From Gallionella sp. (GTDB lineage: Bacteria; Pseudomonadota; Gammaproteobacteria; Burkholderiales; Gallionellaceae): a DNA stretch of 64,000 nt. The DNA is taken from the NCBI GenBank assembly GCA_003153155.1, contig PLWV01000017.1, positions 37,932-101,931 on the forward strand, in the 5' to 3' direction. Positions 31,128 through 40,033 of this stretch are shown here, piece after piece. The notes beneath the pieces are model-generated. The model was not told the origin of the DNA. It searched no databases and saw only the letters and a program-made list of their open reading frames with translations. The position numbers were made by a program, and so were the translations under genes. Numbering within the stretch: the stretch's first letter is position 1; every line of letters starts with the position of its first letter.

Positions 31128-31646
31128 ATGCCAAACGTTTTTTATCTTGCCTACGGTTCAAACCTCCACCCGGTCAGGCTCAACGAGAGAGTCCCCTCGG
31201 CTCTACCTATCGGCGTTGTGGAACTGCATGGCTATTCATTGGCGTTTCATAAGCGGAGCGACGACGATTCAGGTAAGTGCCTTCTCTATACGGCACAGGG
31301 TGATTCCGACAAGACTTATGGTGTTCTATACGAATTTGATGTAAGCCATAAGCCAGCACTAGACGATGCCGAAGGCAAAGGGAAAGGCTACTTCGAACAA
31401 CAGGTGAGTATTCCGCTTAACGGACAGAACTACACCGCTTTTTTATACATGGCCTCATCGACGCACATAGACTCGGCTCGCGTTCCATACCATTGGTACA
31501 AGAATCTTGTCCTCGCCGGGGCACAATTCCATGACCTTCCTCCCGACTACATCGCATCCATTAAATCCGTTCCTTCAAAGGAAGACTTTAACAAGCAGAG
31601 GAAGGAACGTTATGAGGCTCTCCTCCGAAGAATGGGATGGGTCTAG
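31128..31646 (+). CDS. Gamma-glutamylcyclotransferase-like (AIG2/GGCT) protein
   Basis: VFYLAYGSNLHPVRLNERVPSA N-terminal motif. Confidence 0.85.
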   Translation: MPNVFYLAYGSNLHPVRLNERVPSALPIGVVELHGYSLAFHKRSDDDSGKCLLYTAQGDSDKTYGVLYEFDVSHKPALDDAEGKGKGYFEQQVSIPLNGQNYTAFLYMASSTHIDSARVPYHWYKNLVLAGAQFHDLPPDYIASIKSVPSKEDFNKQRKERYEALLRRMGWV

Positions 31647-31649
31647 CGT

Positions 31650-31997
31650 ATGCCATCAGCTAAACATCTAAATTATAGAAGGTTGAGATTCGAACCGGAT
31701 GTCCCAAGCGAACTGTTCGATGAGGAAGAAACTGAAATACTTCGTACCTATGGATATTGGCTGGCGGCACTGATGCGCGGAAGAATTGAGCCAGAAACGC
31801 TAGCCCAAGAACACTTTGTAGAGGTCTGCAAAGGCAAGGTCGAGCCTCACACCCAAATCGAACGAGTCTGGGTTCGCTACATAAAGAGAAAACTTTGGGA
31901 GGCAGAGAATCCAAACTATGTTGGACTCGAAAATGCAGTCTTCGCGGATTTAGGAATAACGGGAAAGGGATGGGGAATTTACGGGCACTTTCGGTAA
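31650..31997 (+). CDS. DUF413/MaoP-like protein
   Basis: LRTYGYWLAALMRGRIEPETLAQEHFVEVCKGKVEPHTQIERVWVRYIKR resembles DUF413. Confidence 0.7.
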   Translation: MPSAKHLNYRRLRFEPDVPSELFDEEETEILRTYGYWLAALMRGRIEPETLAQEHFVEVCKGKVEPHTQIERVWVRYIKRKLWEAENPNYVGLENAVFADLGITGKGWGIYGHFR

Positions 31998-32008
31998 GCT
32001 ACACCACG

Positions 32009-32308
32009 CTAATACTCCTCTGGCAACAGCAAACACGTCGATGACCGATCCGCTTCCGTGATGATCCACAACTTGTCACCGCGATCATTCAGAGCATAGC
32101 TCGACATCACTCTATACCCTTCCTCAACGCTACGCTGATTCTCCAGCCGGTCTTCCTCAGGAACGCATCCCCAATCACCGTTAGCATGGCGAGACAATAA
32201 GCTCCACGCTTCAATACCGTTTTCCTTCATCGCCTGAATCGCTCCTGGCGTTGCAACAATCTGACCTAACTTAAACAGCATTTTGTTCTCCGGAAATGAT
32301 GCCGACAT
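32009..32308 (-). CDS. Hypothetical protein, full-length parent of the dispersed 3' remnants (copy D)
   Basis: 99 aa; C-terminus RGDKLWIITEADRSSTCLLLPEEY repeated in four other loci. Confidence 0.8.
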   Translation of the reverse strand: MSASFPENKMLFKLGQIVATPGAIQAMKENGIEAWSLLSRHANGDWGCVPEEDRLENQRSVEEGYRVMSSYALNDRGDKLWIITEADRSSTCLLLPEEY

Positions 32309-32430
32309 GGCGCTGCATCTTCCGGTCGATCACTGCCGCTTTAGCAACTGAAAAATATTTACCTTATAGCCGTTGCCCTACCCTTGGTTCGGTTGGATGG
32401 TGTCCGTGTGGTTAAGACAAAGGAGCACAC

Positions 32431-32625
32431 ATGAAATCGCTAACAACCGAGCAGAAGCAAGAAATGGTGGAAATCATTAAAGAAGAGTACGGCAACGCGC
32501 TAGATTTTGATGAGTTCACCAATGCCCTGCTCGGCTTGCTGGAAGACGTGCCCGGATTCGAAACTGCAAAGGAAAGCACTATCAACAATCTCACTCAAAC
32601 TTTATGGAGCCAATATCATGACTAA
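32431..32625 (+). CDS. Small hypothetical protein, overlapping the next gene
   Basis: 64 aa; stop overlaps start of 32618 CDS by 8 nt. Confidence 0.7.
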   Translation: MKSLTTEQKQEMVEIIKEEYGNALDFDEFTNALLGLLEDVPGFETAKESTINNLTQTLWSQYHD

Positions 32626-33007
32626 GAAAATCACAGTACCAGCAGCTAAATCAGCAACCACAAAAGCACCAGCAGCTAAAGCAGCACCAACCGCAGTAAA
32701 GAAAACTGCACCAGCGGCAGCAACTCCTGCTACTGCAACCAAACCAGCACCTGCTGTCGTCGAACCAAAAAAGATCGATATGAACAAACAGTCGATCAAG
32801 GATGCCATCGCGAAAGGTAAGGAATTGCTCAAGGAAGGCAAGACCAAGGCCGATGTGGCAATGGTTATTTTCAGCGCCCTCAAGGACGAGGACAAAGATA
32901 CCGTCATCGCCGCGTTTGTCCAAGGTGCAAGCCTTACCGAAAAAGGCTCGGTTACGTACTGGTACAACTGCAAACGCAAGGCCAGGAAAGTATCTCCGAA
33001 AGCTTAA
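32618..33007 (+). CDS. Ala/Lys/Pro-rich histone H1-like tail + C-terminal globular domain, putative nucleoid-associated protein
   Basis: MTKKITVPAAKSATTKAPAAKAAPTAVKKTAPAAATPATATKPAPAVVEPKK then KADVAMVIFSALKDEDKDTVIAAFVQGASLTEKGSVTYWYNCKRK. Confidence 0.75.
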   Translation: MTKKITVPAAKSATTKAPAAKAAPTAVKKTAPAAATPATATKPAPAVVEPKKIDMNKQSIKDAIAKGKELLKEGKTKADVAMVIFSALKDEDKDTVIAAFVQGASLTEKGSVTYWYNCKRKARKVSPKA

Positions 33008-33229
33008 TCTTTTGAGTGGGCATCCGAGTTGATCTTGGATGCCCAATTCTGAATGAGCTACTGTTTGAGGTCATTGGAATAATTTGTAATCAGAAGCGCA
33101 TCTCCAATATTGACAACGCTTCCTTACTATCAAGCCTTCAACTAGCCCCCATATGGTCTGAGGAAAAGGACAAAGCTATTGAGCTGGTGAAGCGGTTGTT
33201 AACTGGCTGATTCACACCGCTGGAAACAC

Positions 33230-33721
33230 TTACAATCTTGCTTGGTCGATAAGTCCTGCGTCAATTAATTCGTCTTGAGCTGAAAGAATATCGCCGGTTC
33301 CAACGTATTTGTTGAAGATTTTGTCAATTGGTCCACCATTGTCAATACTAATATGTACTACTCCTTTTATCAACAACAGTCCTAATAAATGTGTTACAGC
33401 TGCATTACACATAAACACTCCATCCATTTCTTTTATTATCTTGTCGACACCTGAAAGTGATTTTATTTTTGTCTGAGAGCAAAAAACACCACCACCAACA
33501 ACCGAATAAGGAGCACCTTTAAGTGATATCAGGTTTGTGTTAGCACAACGAAAATAGCCAGTCACCCTTCCAAATTGAACAGGAATAGAGGATTCGGCAA
33601 CGTTACGCAGAATAAGATTACCGTCCACATCAACAATACCATCAGGTCTAATGGTATAAGTTGTGATATTGTGATCATCAAGCCAAACTTTGATTTCTTC
33701 GTGTGTGTGTAGCATGCTCAT
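33230..33721 (-). CDS. Phage-like hypothetical protein sharing a C-terminal module with its neighbour
   Basis: C-terminus IFNKYVGTGDILSAQDELIDAGLIDQARL. Confidence 0.75.
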   Translation of the reverse strand: MSMLHTHEEIKVWLDDHNITTYTIRPDGIVDVDGNLILRNVAESSIPVQFGRVTGYFRCANTNLISLKGAPYSVVGGGVFCSQTKIKSLSGVDKIIKEMDGVFMCNAAVTHLLGLLLIKGVVHISIDNGGPIDKIFNKYVGTGDILSAQDELIDAGLIDQARL

Positions 33722-34254
33722 TACAATCTTGCTTGGTCAATAAAACCTGCATCAATCAATTCATCTTGAGCTGATAATATATCGCCAGTTCCAACGTATT
33801 TGTTAAAGATATCGCCAAGAGTTTCTACATTGCCAGTCTGTCCTGGTACCATAACACCCTTAATGCCCATAATACCTATGTGGGTTATTCCTGAAATTTC
33901 AAACAATCTAAGAAGGTGTGTGGCATTTTGAAAAACCCGTACACTCCCCACATAATTTGCTTGCTTGAGACCCTTACACACTTTTGACATATTGTAAGGA
34001 GCTGCCGTCTCTAGTAATTTAATCTGTTCAGATTCTGGTAGTTTCTTGGAAAGGTCCATCATACCGTGAACCAAAGGGTCCAACTCATGGGGGAACACAA
34101 ACAATATTTTTTCCAAAGCAACATAGACAGAACTAAGCTCGTCAAGGGCTTCCTTTAAAAGAGGAGTGGAGGTCATTAATCCTTCCATATAGTCTTTTCC
34201 TTGTTGAGTAATCTGCTGTTTTTTTAATTTAGCTTGTCCCATTTGCGTCTCCAT
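33721..34254 (-). CDS. Hypothetical protein with same C-terminal module, unrelated N-terminus
   Basis: C-terminus IFNKYVGTGDILSAQDELIDAGFIDQARL. Confidence 0.75.
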   Translation of the reverse strand: METQMGQAKLKKQQITQQGKDYMEGLMTSTPLLKEALDELSSVYVALEKILFVFPHELDPLVHGMMDLSKKLPESEQIKLLETAAPYNMSKVCKGLKQANYVGSVRVFQNATHLLRLFEISGITHIGIMGIKGVMVPGQTGNVETLGDIFNKYVGTGDILSAQDELIDAGFIDQARL

Positions 34255-34311
34255 TTGTTGATTTACAATAGAAACACTATCTCACAATCCTCCTAACAAA
34301 GGGGTCTAACC

Positions 34312-34476
34312 TCAGTAGTCTTCCGGTAATAAGAAGGTCGTGTATGAACGGTCTGCTTCCGTGATAATCCATATACGGCCTTCCGGAAGATTATAAGACC
34401 TCAACAACCGTGTTCCTTCGTTTAACGCTTCGTTGTTAGCTTGCCAGTCTTCTTTACATACGTCACCCCAATCGTG
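34312..34476 (-). pseudogene. Divergent truncated paralog (copy E) of the 32009-32308 family
   Basis: Translation HDWGDVCKEDWQANNEALNEGTRLLRSYNLPEGRIWIITEADRSYTTFLLPEDY*. Confidence 0.85.
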
Positions 34477-34477
34477 T

Positions 34478-34542
34478 TTTATGTGGCGGCCTACTGGTAC
34501 AACACGCGACGCAAGGCCAAGAAATCATCTTCGAAAGCTTAA
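34478..34542 (+). pseudogene. 3' remnant of a paralog of the 32618-33007 gene
   Basis: FYVAAYWYNTRRKAKKSSSKA* versus VTYWYNCKRKARKVSPKA*. Confidence 0.8.
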
Positions 34543-34649
34543 CCAACCGCCTTGGTATCCACGTCAAACCGGGATGCCAACCTTTTTCCGGATAGACCTC
34601 AGTAAAAGTTGTATATGGGTGGAGAGGAGAAACATTTACTGAGGATGAT

Positions 34650-37364
34650 TTAATAGCATTTCCTTATAAATGGGCAATCGTAACTTGATCTAAGCGTTAC
34701 CGCATCCGCCGAACGATCTGTATAAAGGAATAAATCGATATCAAGGTCTGGAACGGTTTGTTTTAACGCCTTCAACCTTGCCAGAACCTCATTGGTGGGC
34801 GGGCATGAATGAGGAACGAAGGGTCGCCTATTTGCATTTTCTACATCGGATCTCTTGCAAGGTATATCGTGATTGATTAATAGGTCTGCAAATCTCTGTG
34901 CCGATACACCATTCACTTGGCGTGACAGTCCGGCCTTTGATTCTCTCCAAGCCGAACACAACAGCTGCCGCAATCGTTGAATGTCAGGGTTAATTTTCTT
35001 GAGGTATTTGCCATGCTCCTTCGTCAGGAAGGAGTGGGCCTCGACCGATGATGCAAAGGCCTCATAGTCGCCCGGTGTTTTCAGGCACACATGCTTGTCC
35101 TGCGTGTAGTCATCCCACGCTTCCCGAATTTCGACAAATTGCTCTAAAGAATGCCACGGGCGCGTACTGAATATGAGGTGCTGGTGCTTCTGCGAAAAGC
35201 CCACGCCCAATGGCTGGCGCTTCCAGTCGTATTCCATGTTCAGCTTCTTGGAAATAACCTTTTCCACCAGATCGGCATCATGTTCCACCATATCGCGAAT
35301 GCCTGTCATGGCCTCCACCCTAATCAATGAATCAGGGGTACGGCTGAAAAACATACGGATGATTTCGTTGTTCTGGTCTTCCGTTGACTCGCATTCTGGC
35401 GGCGTGAATATGCCTCCCTTGGCCAATACGGTTATTTTGTCCTCATCGTCTGGACTGGTAGCCACTCCCGGCATCAATGTCGCTTGGCCTCGGGTTCGCC
35501 AGCCTAATGGCTTGCGCAAGAAGTGCTTGGTTTCAAGAACCGATGGCAGGCCCGTCAGTAGCTCCCGCGATTGCAGGAACAGCTTGGATAATTCCCCTTC
35601 CTGTGCCCGTTTGATTTCGTCCTTGCCGGCATTGGAAATGAACCCGTCAGTCGTGCAACTGAAAACGCAGGTGTCACGGTCAAGGTTGTTGATGATCTCG
35701 CCCATAATGGCGCGAGTAAATGACGTGATGTACGATGCGAAAAACGGGTTGGTGATGGCACTCGGTGGAAGTATTTTCGTAGCACGGTCACGCATGTCAT
35801 ACACCCGCTTGGGCCTCAGCCCTTGTGCTGTCTTGCCATAGGTGGAATTGCTGATTTCCTTCCAGAACAGGCTCTCAAGCTTTTTCGTTCCTGCATTCTT
35901 ACGCCGTTCCAGGCAATCCTTTATAAACAAGCCAAATATTTTAATGTCGGGGTCGGACGGGACGATGACTCCCTTGTTTATCTTGATTGTGGCACCGAGC
36001 TTGCGCGCAACGAATAGCTCCGGGGCTGAACAATAGCTCTTGCCGGTGAGCGGAAAGATCAAACCGTGATTGGTACGGACAGGCAGTGTCGGATACCTTG
36101 TCTCAGCTGGAAACTCAAAATCTACGTTGGCAAACCCCAGTGTCGTCGGCGTAAACAATTCGATGCCAGGATCATCATGAACCTCATGCCATTTCGGCAT
36201 GCCGATGAGTGACATCGCGGTTGGATAGGCGCTGGATAAGTCGTAGTCCGTCCAGTCATCCTCGAAGCATGGCCCAAACCAGAATTGCTCGTTGCGGCCG
36301 CCGTGGTAGCTCTCGGTTATGAAGTCGATATACCACGCCACCTCCTCCATATCGACGACCTTTTTATTCTTGACGAAGTATCCCTTTTTCTTGTCGAAGT
36401 ACCGTTCAGTGACCTCCTCCTTGCCGAGAATAGTGAGTGCATCTTCTGCCAAATTTTCCTTCCAGCTTTTCTGAAGCAGATCGACACCGATGGAAGTCAG
36501 GGTAACGGGCACTTTCTTCTTGCCGGTGATCTGCTCGAATTGGTCGATGATCTTTTCGATGTAGCGAACACAGATCGTTGCATCGTTTAGCGCATACCGT
36601 TTGAACAAGTCCCAATGCTCGACCCGAACCTTATCCATGTTGCGGATCATGTCCTTGTGCTTGGCCTCGTCGGGGTCTAATTGCATCTTCTCCTGGCCGA
36701 CCAGCTTGCCTATTTCCTTGAGGCTTTTTGAAGCCTGCGGAGTGAGCAGCATCGTGTCCCTGAATAATAGGTTCAGCGATGTGCTGGCACTGCCATCCGG
36801 ATAATCAACCCTCAGGTGAGCGCCGCTGTCGATCGAGATGAAAGTATTGCGAACACTGGACAGCAAATGAGTCAGGTCTTGAAAGTCGGCGAATGCCGGT
36901 ACATCAGCCCGAGTGAAATGGCCTACGAGGTAAATCTTGGTTGGTATATTTTTAATTTGATGGTCACGAGCACCAAGGCCAAGAGCAAACACGACGAATT
37001 CACCAAGGGTCATGCGCTCATCACCATCAGGACAGCAAATGCCTTGCCACTCATGACCATCGCTGGTCTTGGCATGAAACTGGTAGGATAAAACCCGGTA
37101 CTTCGCCTCACCAGCTACAATTTGCTCGCGACTGACATGGTATTCAGGCGTTTTAAACTCAGTGTCAAAGCCGATAATCAGGTAGGGTTCAGAAGCAACG
37201 GCAACGGCTTCGGCTGCTTTCTTGCGTGTGCGTTTGGTTTTGGCTTTTGCAGGGATGAAATCTGTACTGGCTACTTCAGTTTCTTGCGGCGTTTTATTGC
37301 CTATCAGTTCGGTTGGCTCTGCAAAGTACTTAACCTTGTTGGAGCTTTTTAGTTCATCCGCCAT
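34650..37364 (-). CDS. Family B DNA polymerase with 3'-5' exonuclease domain (candidate primer-independent piPolB)
   Basis: 904 aa; ExoI FDTEF, ExoIII YALNDATI, motif A DYDLSSAYPTAM, motif B KEISNSTYGKTAQGL, motif C CTTDGF. Confidence 0.85.
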   Translation of the reverse strand: MADELKSSNKVKYFAEPTELIGNKTPQETEVASTDFIPAKAKTKRTRKKAAEAVAVASEPYLIIGFDTEFKTPEYHVSREQIVAGEAKYRVLSYQFHAKTSDGHEWQGICCPDGDERMTLGEFVVFALGLGARDHQIKNIPTKIYLVGHFTRADVPAFADFQDLTHLLSSVRNTFISIDSGAHLRVDYPDGSASTSLNLLFRDTMLLTPQASKSLKEIGKLVGQEKMQLDPDEAKHKDMIRNMDKVRVEHWDLFKRYALNDATICVRYIEKIIDQFEQITGKKKVPVTLTSIGVDLLQKSWKENLAEDALTILGKEEVTERYFDKKKGYFVKNKKVVDMEEVAWYIDFITESYHGGRNEQFWFGPCFEDDWTDYDLSSAYPTAMSLIGMPKWHEVHDDPGIELFTPTTLGFANVDFEFPAETRYPTLPVRTNHGLIFPLTGKSYCSAPELFVARKLGATIKINKGVIVPSDPDIKIFGLFIKDCLERRKNAGTKKLESLFWKEISNSTYGKTAQGLRPKRVYDMRDRATKILPPSAITNPFFASYITSFTRAIMGEIINNLDRDTCVFSCTTDGFISNAGKDEIKRAQEGELSKLFLQSRELLTGLPSVLETKHFLRKPLGWRTRGQATLMPGVATSPDDEDKITVLAKGGIFTPPECESTEDQNNEIIRMFFSRTPDSLIRVEAMTGIRDMVEHDADLVEKVISKKLNMEYDWKRQPLGVGFSQKHQHLIFSTRPWHSLEQFVEIREAWDDYTQDKHVCLKTPGDYEAFASSVEAHSFLTKEHGKYLKKINPDIQRLRQLLCSAWRESKAGLSRQVNGVSAQRFADLLINHDIPCKRSDVENANRRPFVPHSCPPTNEVLARLKALKQTVPDLDIDLFLYTDRSADAVTLRSSYDCPFIRKCY

Positions 37365-38223
37365 TGCCTCTCACCCTTTGATATATGGTTGCACTGACTA
37401 GCACGCTGGTCTTCCAGTTTGTATCGTATCAGGCGGTAGCTCCCATCATACTGAAAATTCAAAACTGGAATTCCACCATTTAAAGCGGTGACGGGTTCAT
37501 TGTGTTGGGGTCAAGAGTAATGACATAAATACATCTGTCCAATAATTGATTCACCGTCTCGCGTCGGGACAAGCACGAACACAAGCCAATATGACGAATA
37601 ACCAGACATACCCTAACTGCTGGTGAGAGTAGTACGGAACAGATTGCGTCGAGCCGCAATTTCAAGCCAGCCGGATGATGCCGGTCAAAGTTTTGATGAC
37701 TTAGTTGTGGATGCGTCGTTGATGTCGCCAGCTTGGGAATTACGCTTCTTTTACCTTCCACAAAATTGTAACAAACCGTCAGTAATGACAGCGCAGCGAA
37801 CCCGATTTGAGTTGTGCGTGGATGGAAAATCCACTACGGGGCTGGTCATTCTTTTATAGTTTGAATGTGGTTCGAAATAAGATTGAATTGTGTGGTTGAC
37901 CACGAGCGCAGTGAGTGAGGCAACTGCACAATTCACGTGCGCAGCACGAACCGGATGTGCCTGAAGCAAATATTCAACATGGAATTTCGTCTGCGAATTG
38001 CGTGTTAGCCCCATTGGAACAAACCCACCGATCTCGCTCCAATTCAAGTGACATGCAGTCGCCTTCGGCTCCTGGTTGAACGCGCAAATTGCACTTCCGC
38101 TGCGCGTCGTTTATTTGCACCTTCAACGTGTCCTTTACCAATTCATCTCGGGATGCACCCCAACCCCCGAATACCATAGCCTATGCGGCCTAATTCAGTT
38201 GTCCTGATTGGTTTACGTCCACC

Positions 38224-39369
38224 CTACTCCACCACCGCTGTCGCATGTAGCCGATTCAGCACATCAACTGCCAAGCGCGACGCATCGCTGGGTGCCAAGT
38301 CGGCGTAATAGCTGGCCGTAATGTCCACGGTTGCATGACCCAATATCTTGGACACGTAGTGAATTGGCACGTTGTTCTGTACCAGCCGCGATGCACAGGT
38401 CTTTCTAAGGTTATGGAATGAAATGCCGTCAATGCCAGCCCGATCGCATGCACTACGGAACGCTTTCGGTGAATATTTGCGCGGCCCGCCTGACTTGCAT
38501 TCGAAGATGTAAACCTGGCTTGTCGTCTTGCCATCGAACCTGCGCTGCAATACCTCACGGGCACGGTGGGTCAGCTGCAACATCGACTGGTTGCCAACCT
38601 TGGGGCGATACAGCTGAACCTCGTTGCGATCCAGCCGCACATCTTTCCATTGCAACTTGGACAACTCGCTGTGGCGGCATCCGAGGTCGAGCAGCAGTAC
38701 CGCGAAGTCGTAGGCGTCATGTTTCATCCGGCGCATTTCATCAGTCTGGTTTCCTACGCTGGCAAGACCACGAGCAATCCTATCCGGATGCAGTTCTTCC
38801 AGCAGCCGTGCTTCTTCCTCAATGGACAGGAACCGGATGCGCTTGCGGTCTGGCTTGATTGCATTGTCTCGCTTGATTTCGGCCAGGTTGAGCTCTGGTA
38901 CTTCGTACCCCAATTTCCGGCAAAGCTTGATGATGCTGTTCAGCGTCAGCAGTTCATACAGGATCGTGCCGTTGGCGTTCTGCTCTTTCCGGCGTTCAAG
39001 GACAAGGCGCTGTATGTCCTTGGTTTTGAGCTCGTGCAAATAAGTGCTGCCATCAAAACCGAAGCAAGCCACACGGGTCTGAGTGCCGGGTTGATTCTTT
39101 GACCCCAACAGCTTGTTTGCTCGCGCCTTGATGTTGCCGTATTCGCTGTTACCTCGCTTACTGTCGAGGAATTGTTGTATGGCCGCTTTTAACGTGATCG
39201 GCTCGGCCTTGTCGCTAAGCGATGCCTCTATCGCCTTCCTGCGTTCACCATCCTCCACCTTCTTGGCAACCGTCTTGTTGCCGGTGCCGGTTGAACCGAA
39301 ATGTTTCTTTCCTTTTAATTGGAAAGAGTAATACCAATTGGGACTTGATGCGTGTCTGACTATGCTCAT
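38224..39369 (-). CDS. Tyrosine recombinase/integrase
   Basis: LLLDLGCRHSELSKLQWKDV; SFHNLRKTCASRLVQNNVPIHYVSKILGHATVDITASYYADL. Confidence 0.93.
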   Translation of the reverse strand: MSIVRHASSPNWYYSFQLKGKKHFGSTGTGNKTVAKKVEDGERRKAIEASLSDKAEPITLKAAIQQFLDSKRGNSEYGNIKARANKLLGSKNQPGTQTRVACFGFDGSTYLHELKTKDIQRLVLERRKEQNANGTILYELLTLNSIIKLCRKLGYEVPELNLAEIKRDNAIKPDRKRIRFLSIEEEARLLEELHPDRIARGLASVGNQTDEMRRMKHDAYDFAVLLLDLGCRHSELSKLQWKDVRLDRNEVQLYRPKVGNQSMLQLTHRAREVLQRRFDGKTTSQVYIFECKSGGPRKYSPKAFRSACDRAGIDGISFHNLRKTCASRLVQNNVPIHYVSKILGHATVDITASYYADLAPSDASRLAVDVLNRLHATAVVE

Positions 39370-39709
39370 GTTTTTCTCCTAATTTAACGATGCCACTTGA
39401 TGTGGCCTCATATCTATTTATGGGAGTTGCGAGCATGCGTGTTCAATTCGGAAAGACAACGCTGGATTCACCATTGGCGCGGAGTCTGGGCTGGTCAGGC
39501 TTGACCCGATTAGTGGCTGGAATGAAGATTTGGTGTAAAAGAATTGGCTGTTTAAGGATTATGACGTCCCAGTTTGGGGGCCGGATCATTTTCAGGCCAT
39601 CGTTCCCCAAATGTCCGGCGACATTACCAAGAACCGTATCGAATCGTAGAAACACGGTATGGCCACGGTTATTGCGCCAACAAACCATGAGACGGAGCAA
39701 AACGGAGCC

Positions 39710-39753
39710 TATCGGTTTACTCTTATATATCTATCGGATTACTGTTATATATA
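39710..39753 (+). repeat. Tandem 22-bp direct repeat upstream of the integrase
   Basis: TATCGGTTTACTCTTATATATC followed by TATCGGATTACTGTTATATATA. Confidence 0.8.
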
Positions 39754-40033
39754 AGGACAGATACTAAACAGCTATCCTCATAAAAGGCGCATTGGGTGCC
39801 GGTAGAAGGCGATTCGAGGCAGGGTTGGCTCGAATAATGTTAGCCCGTTGATGGTTTGGATTGTTTTTGACGCTTGGCGGTTGATGGAGATGACGGCAAC
39901 ATCGTTATATCAAAGTTACACGGTGTAAAAACGCCCGTAGTCTCTGAGTTATCTTGTGAAGGACTGTTGCCATGGCCGGGAGATAATTAAATTGGTTTAG
40001 ATGTGTAGCAGAAAAAAACTTAATTTGGTAACT

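Noticed and set aside
37480-38180. Possible oriT/att in the PolB-integrase intergenic region
   Set aside because: No clear inverted repeat plus nic-like motif, and no relaxase in the window
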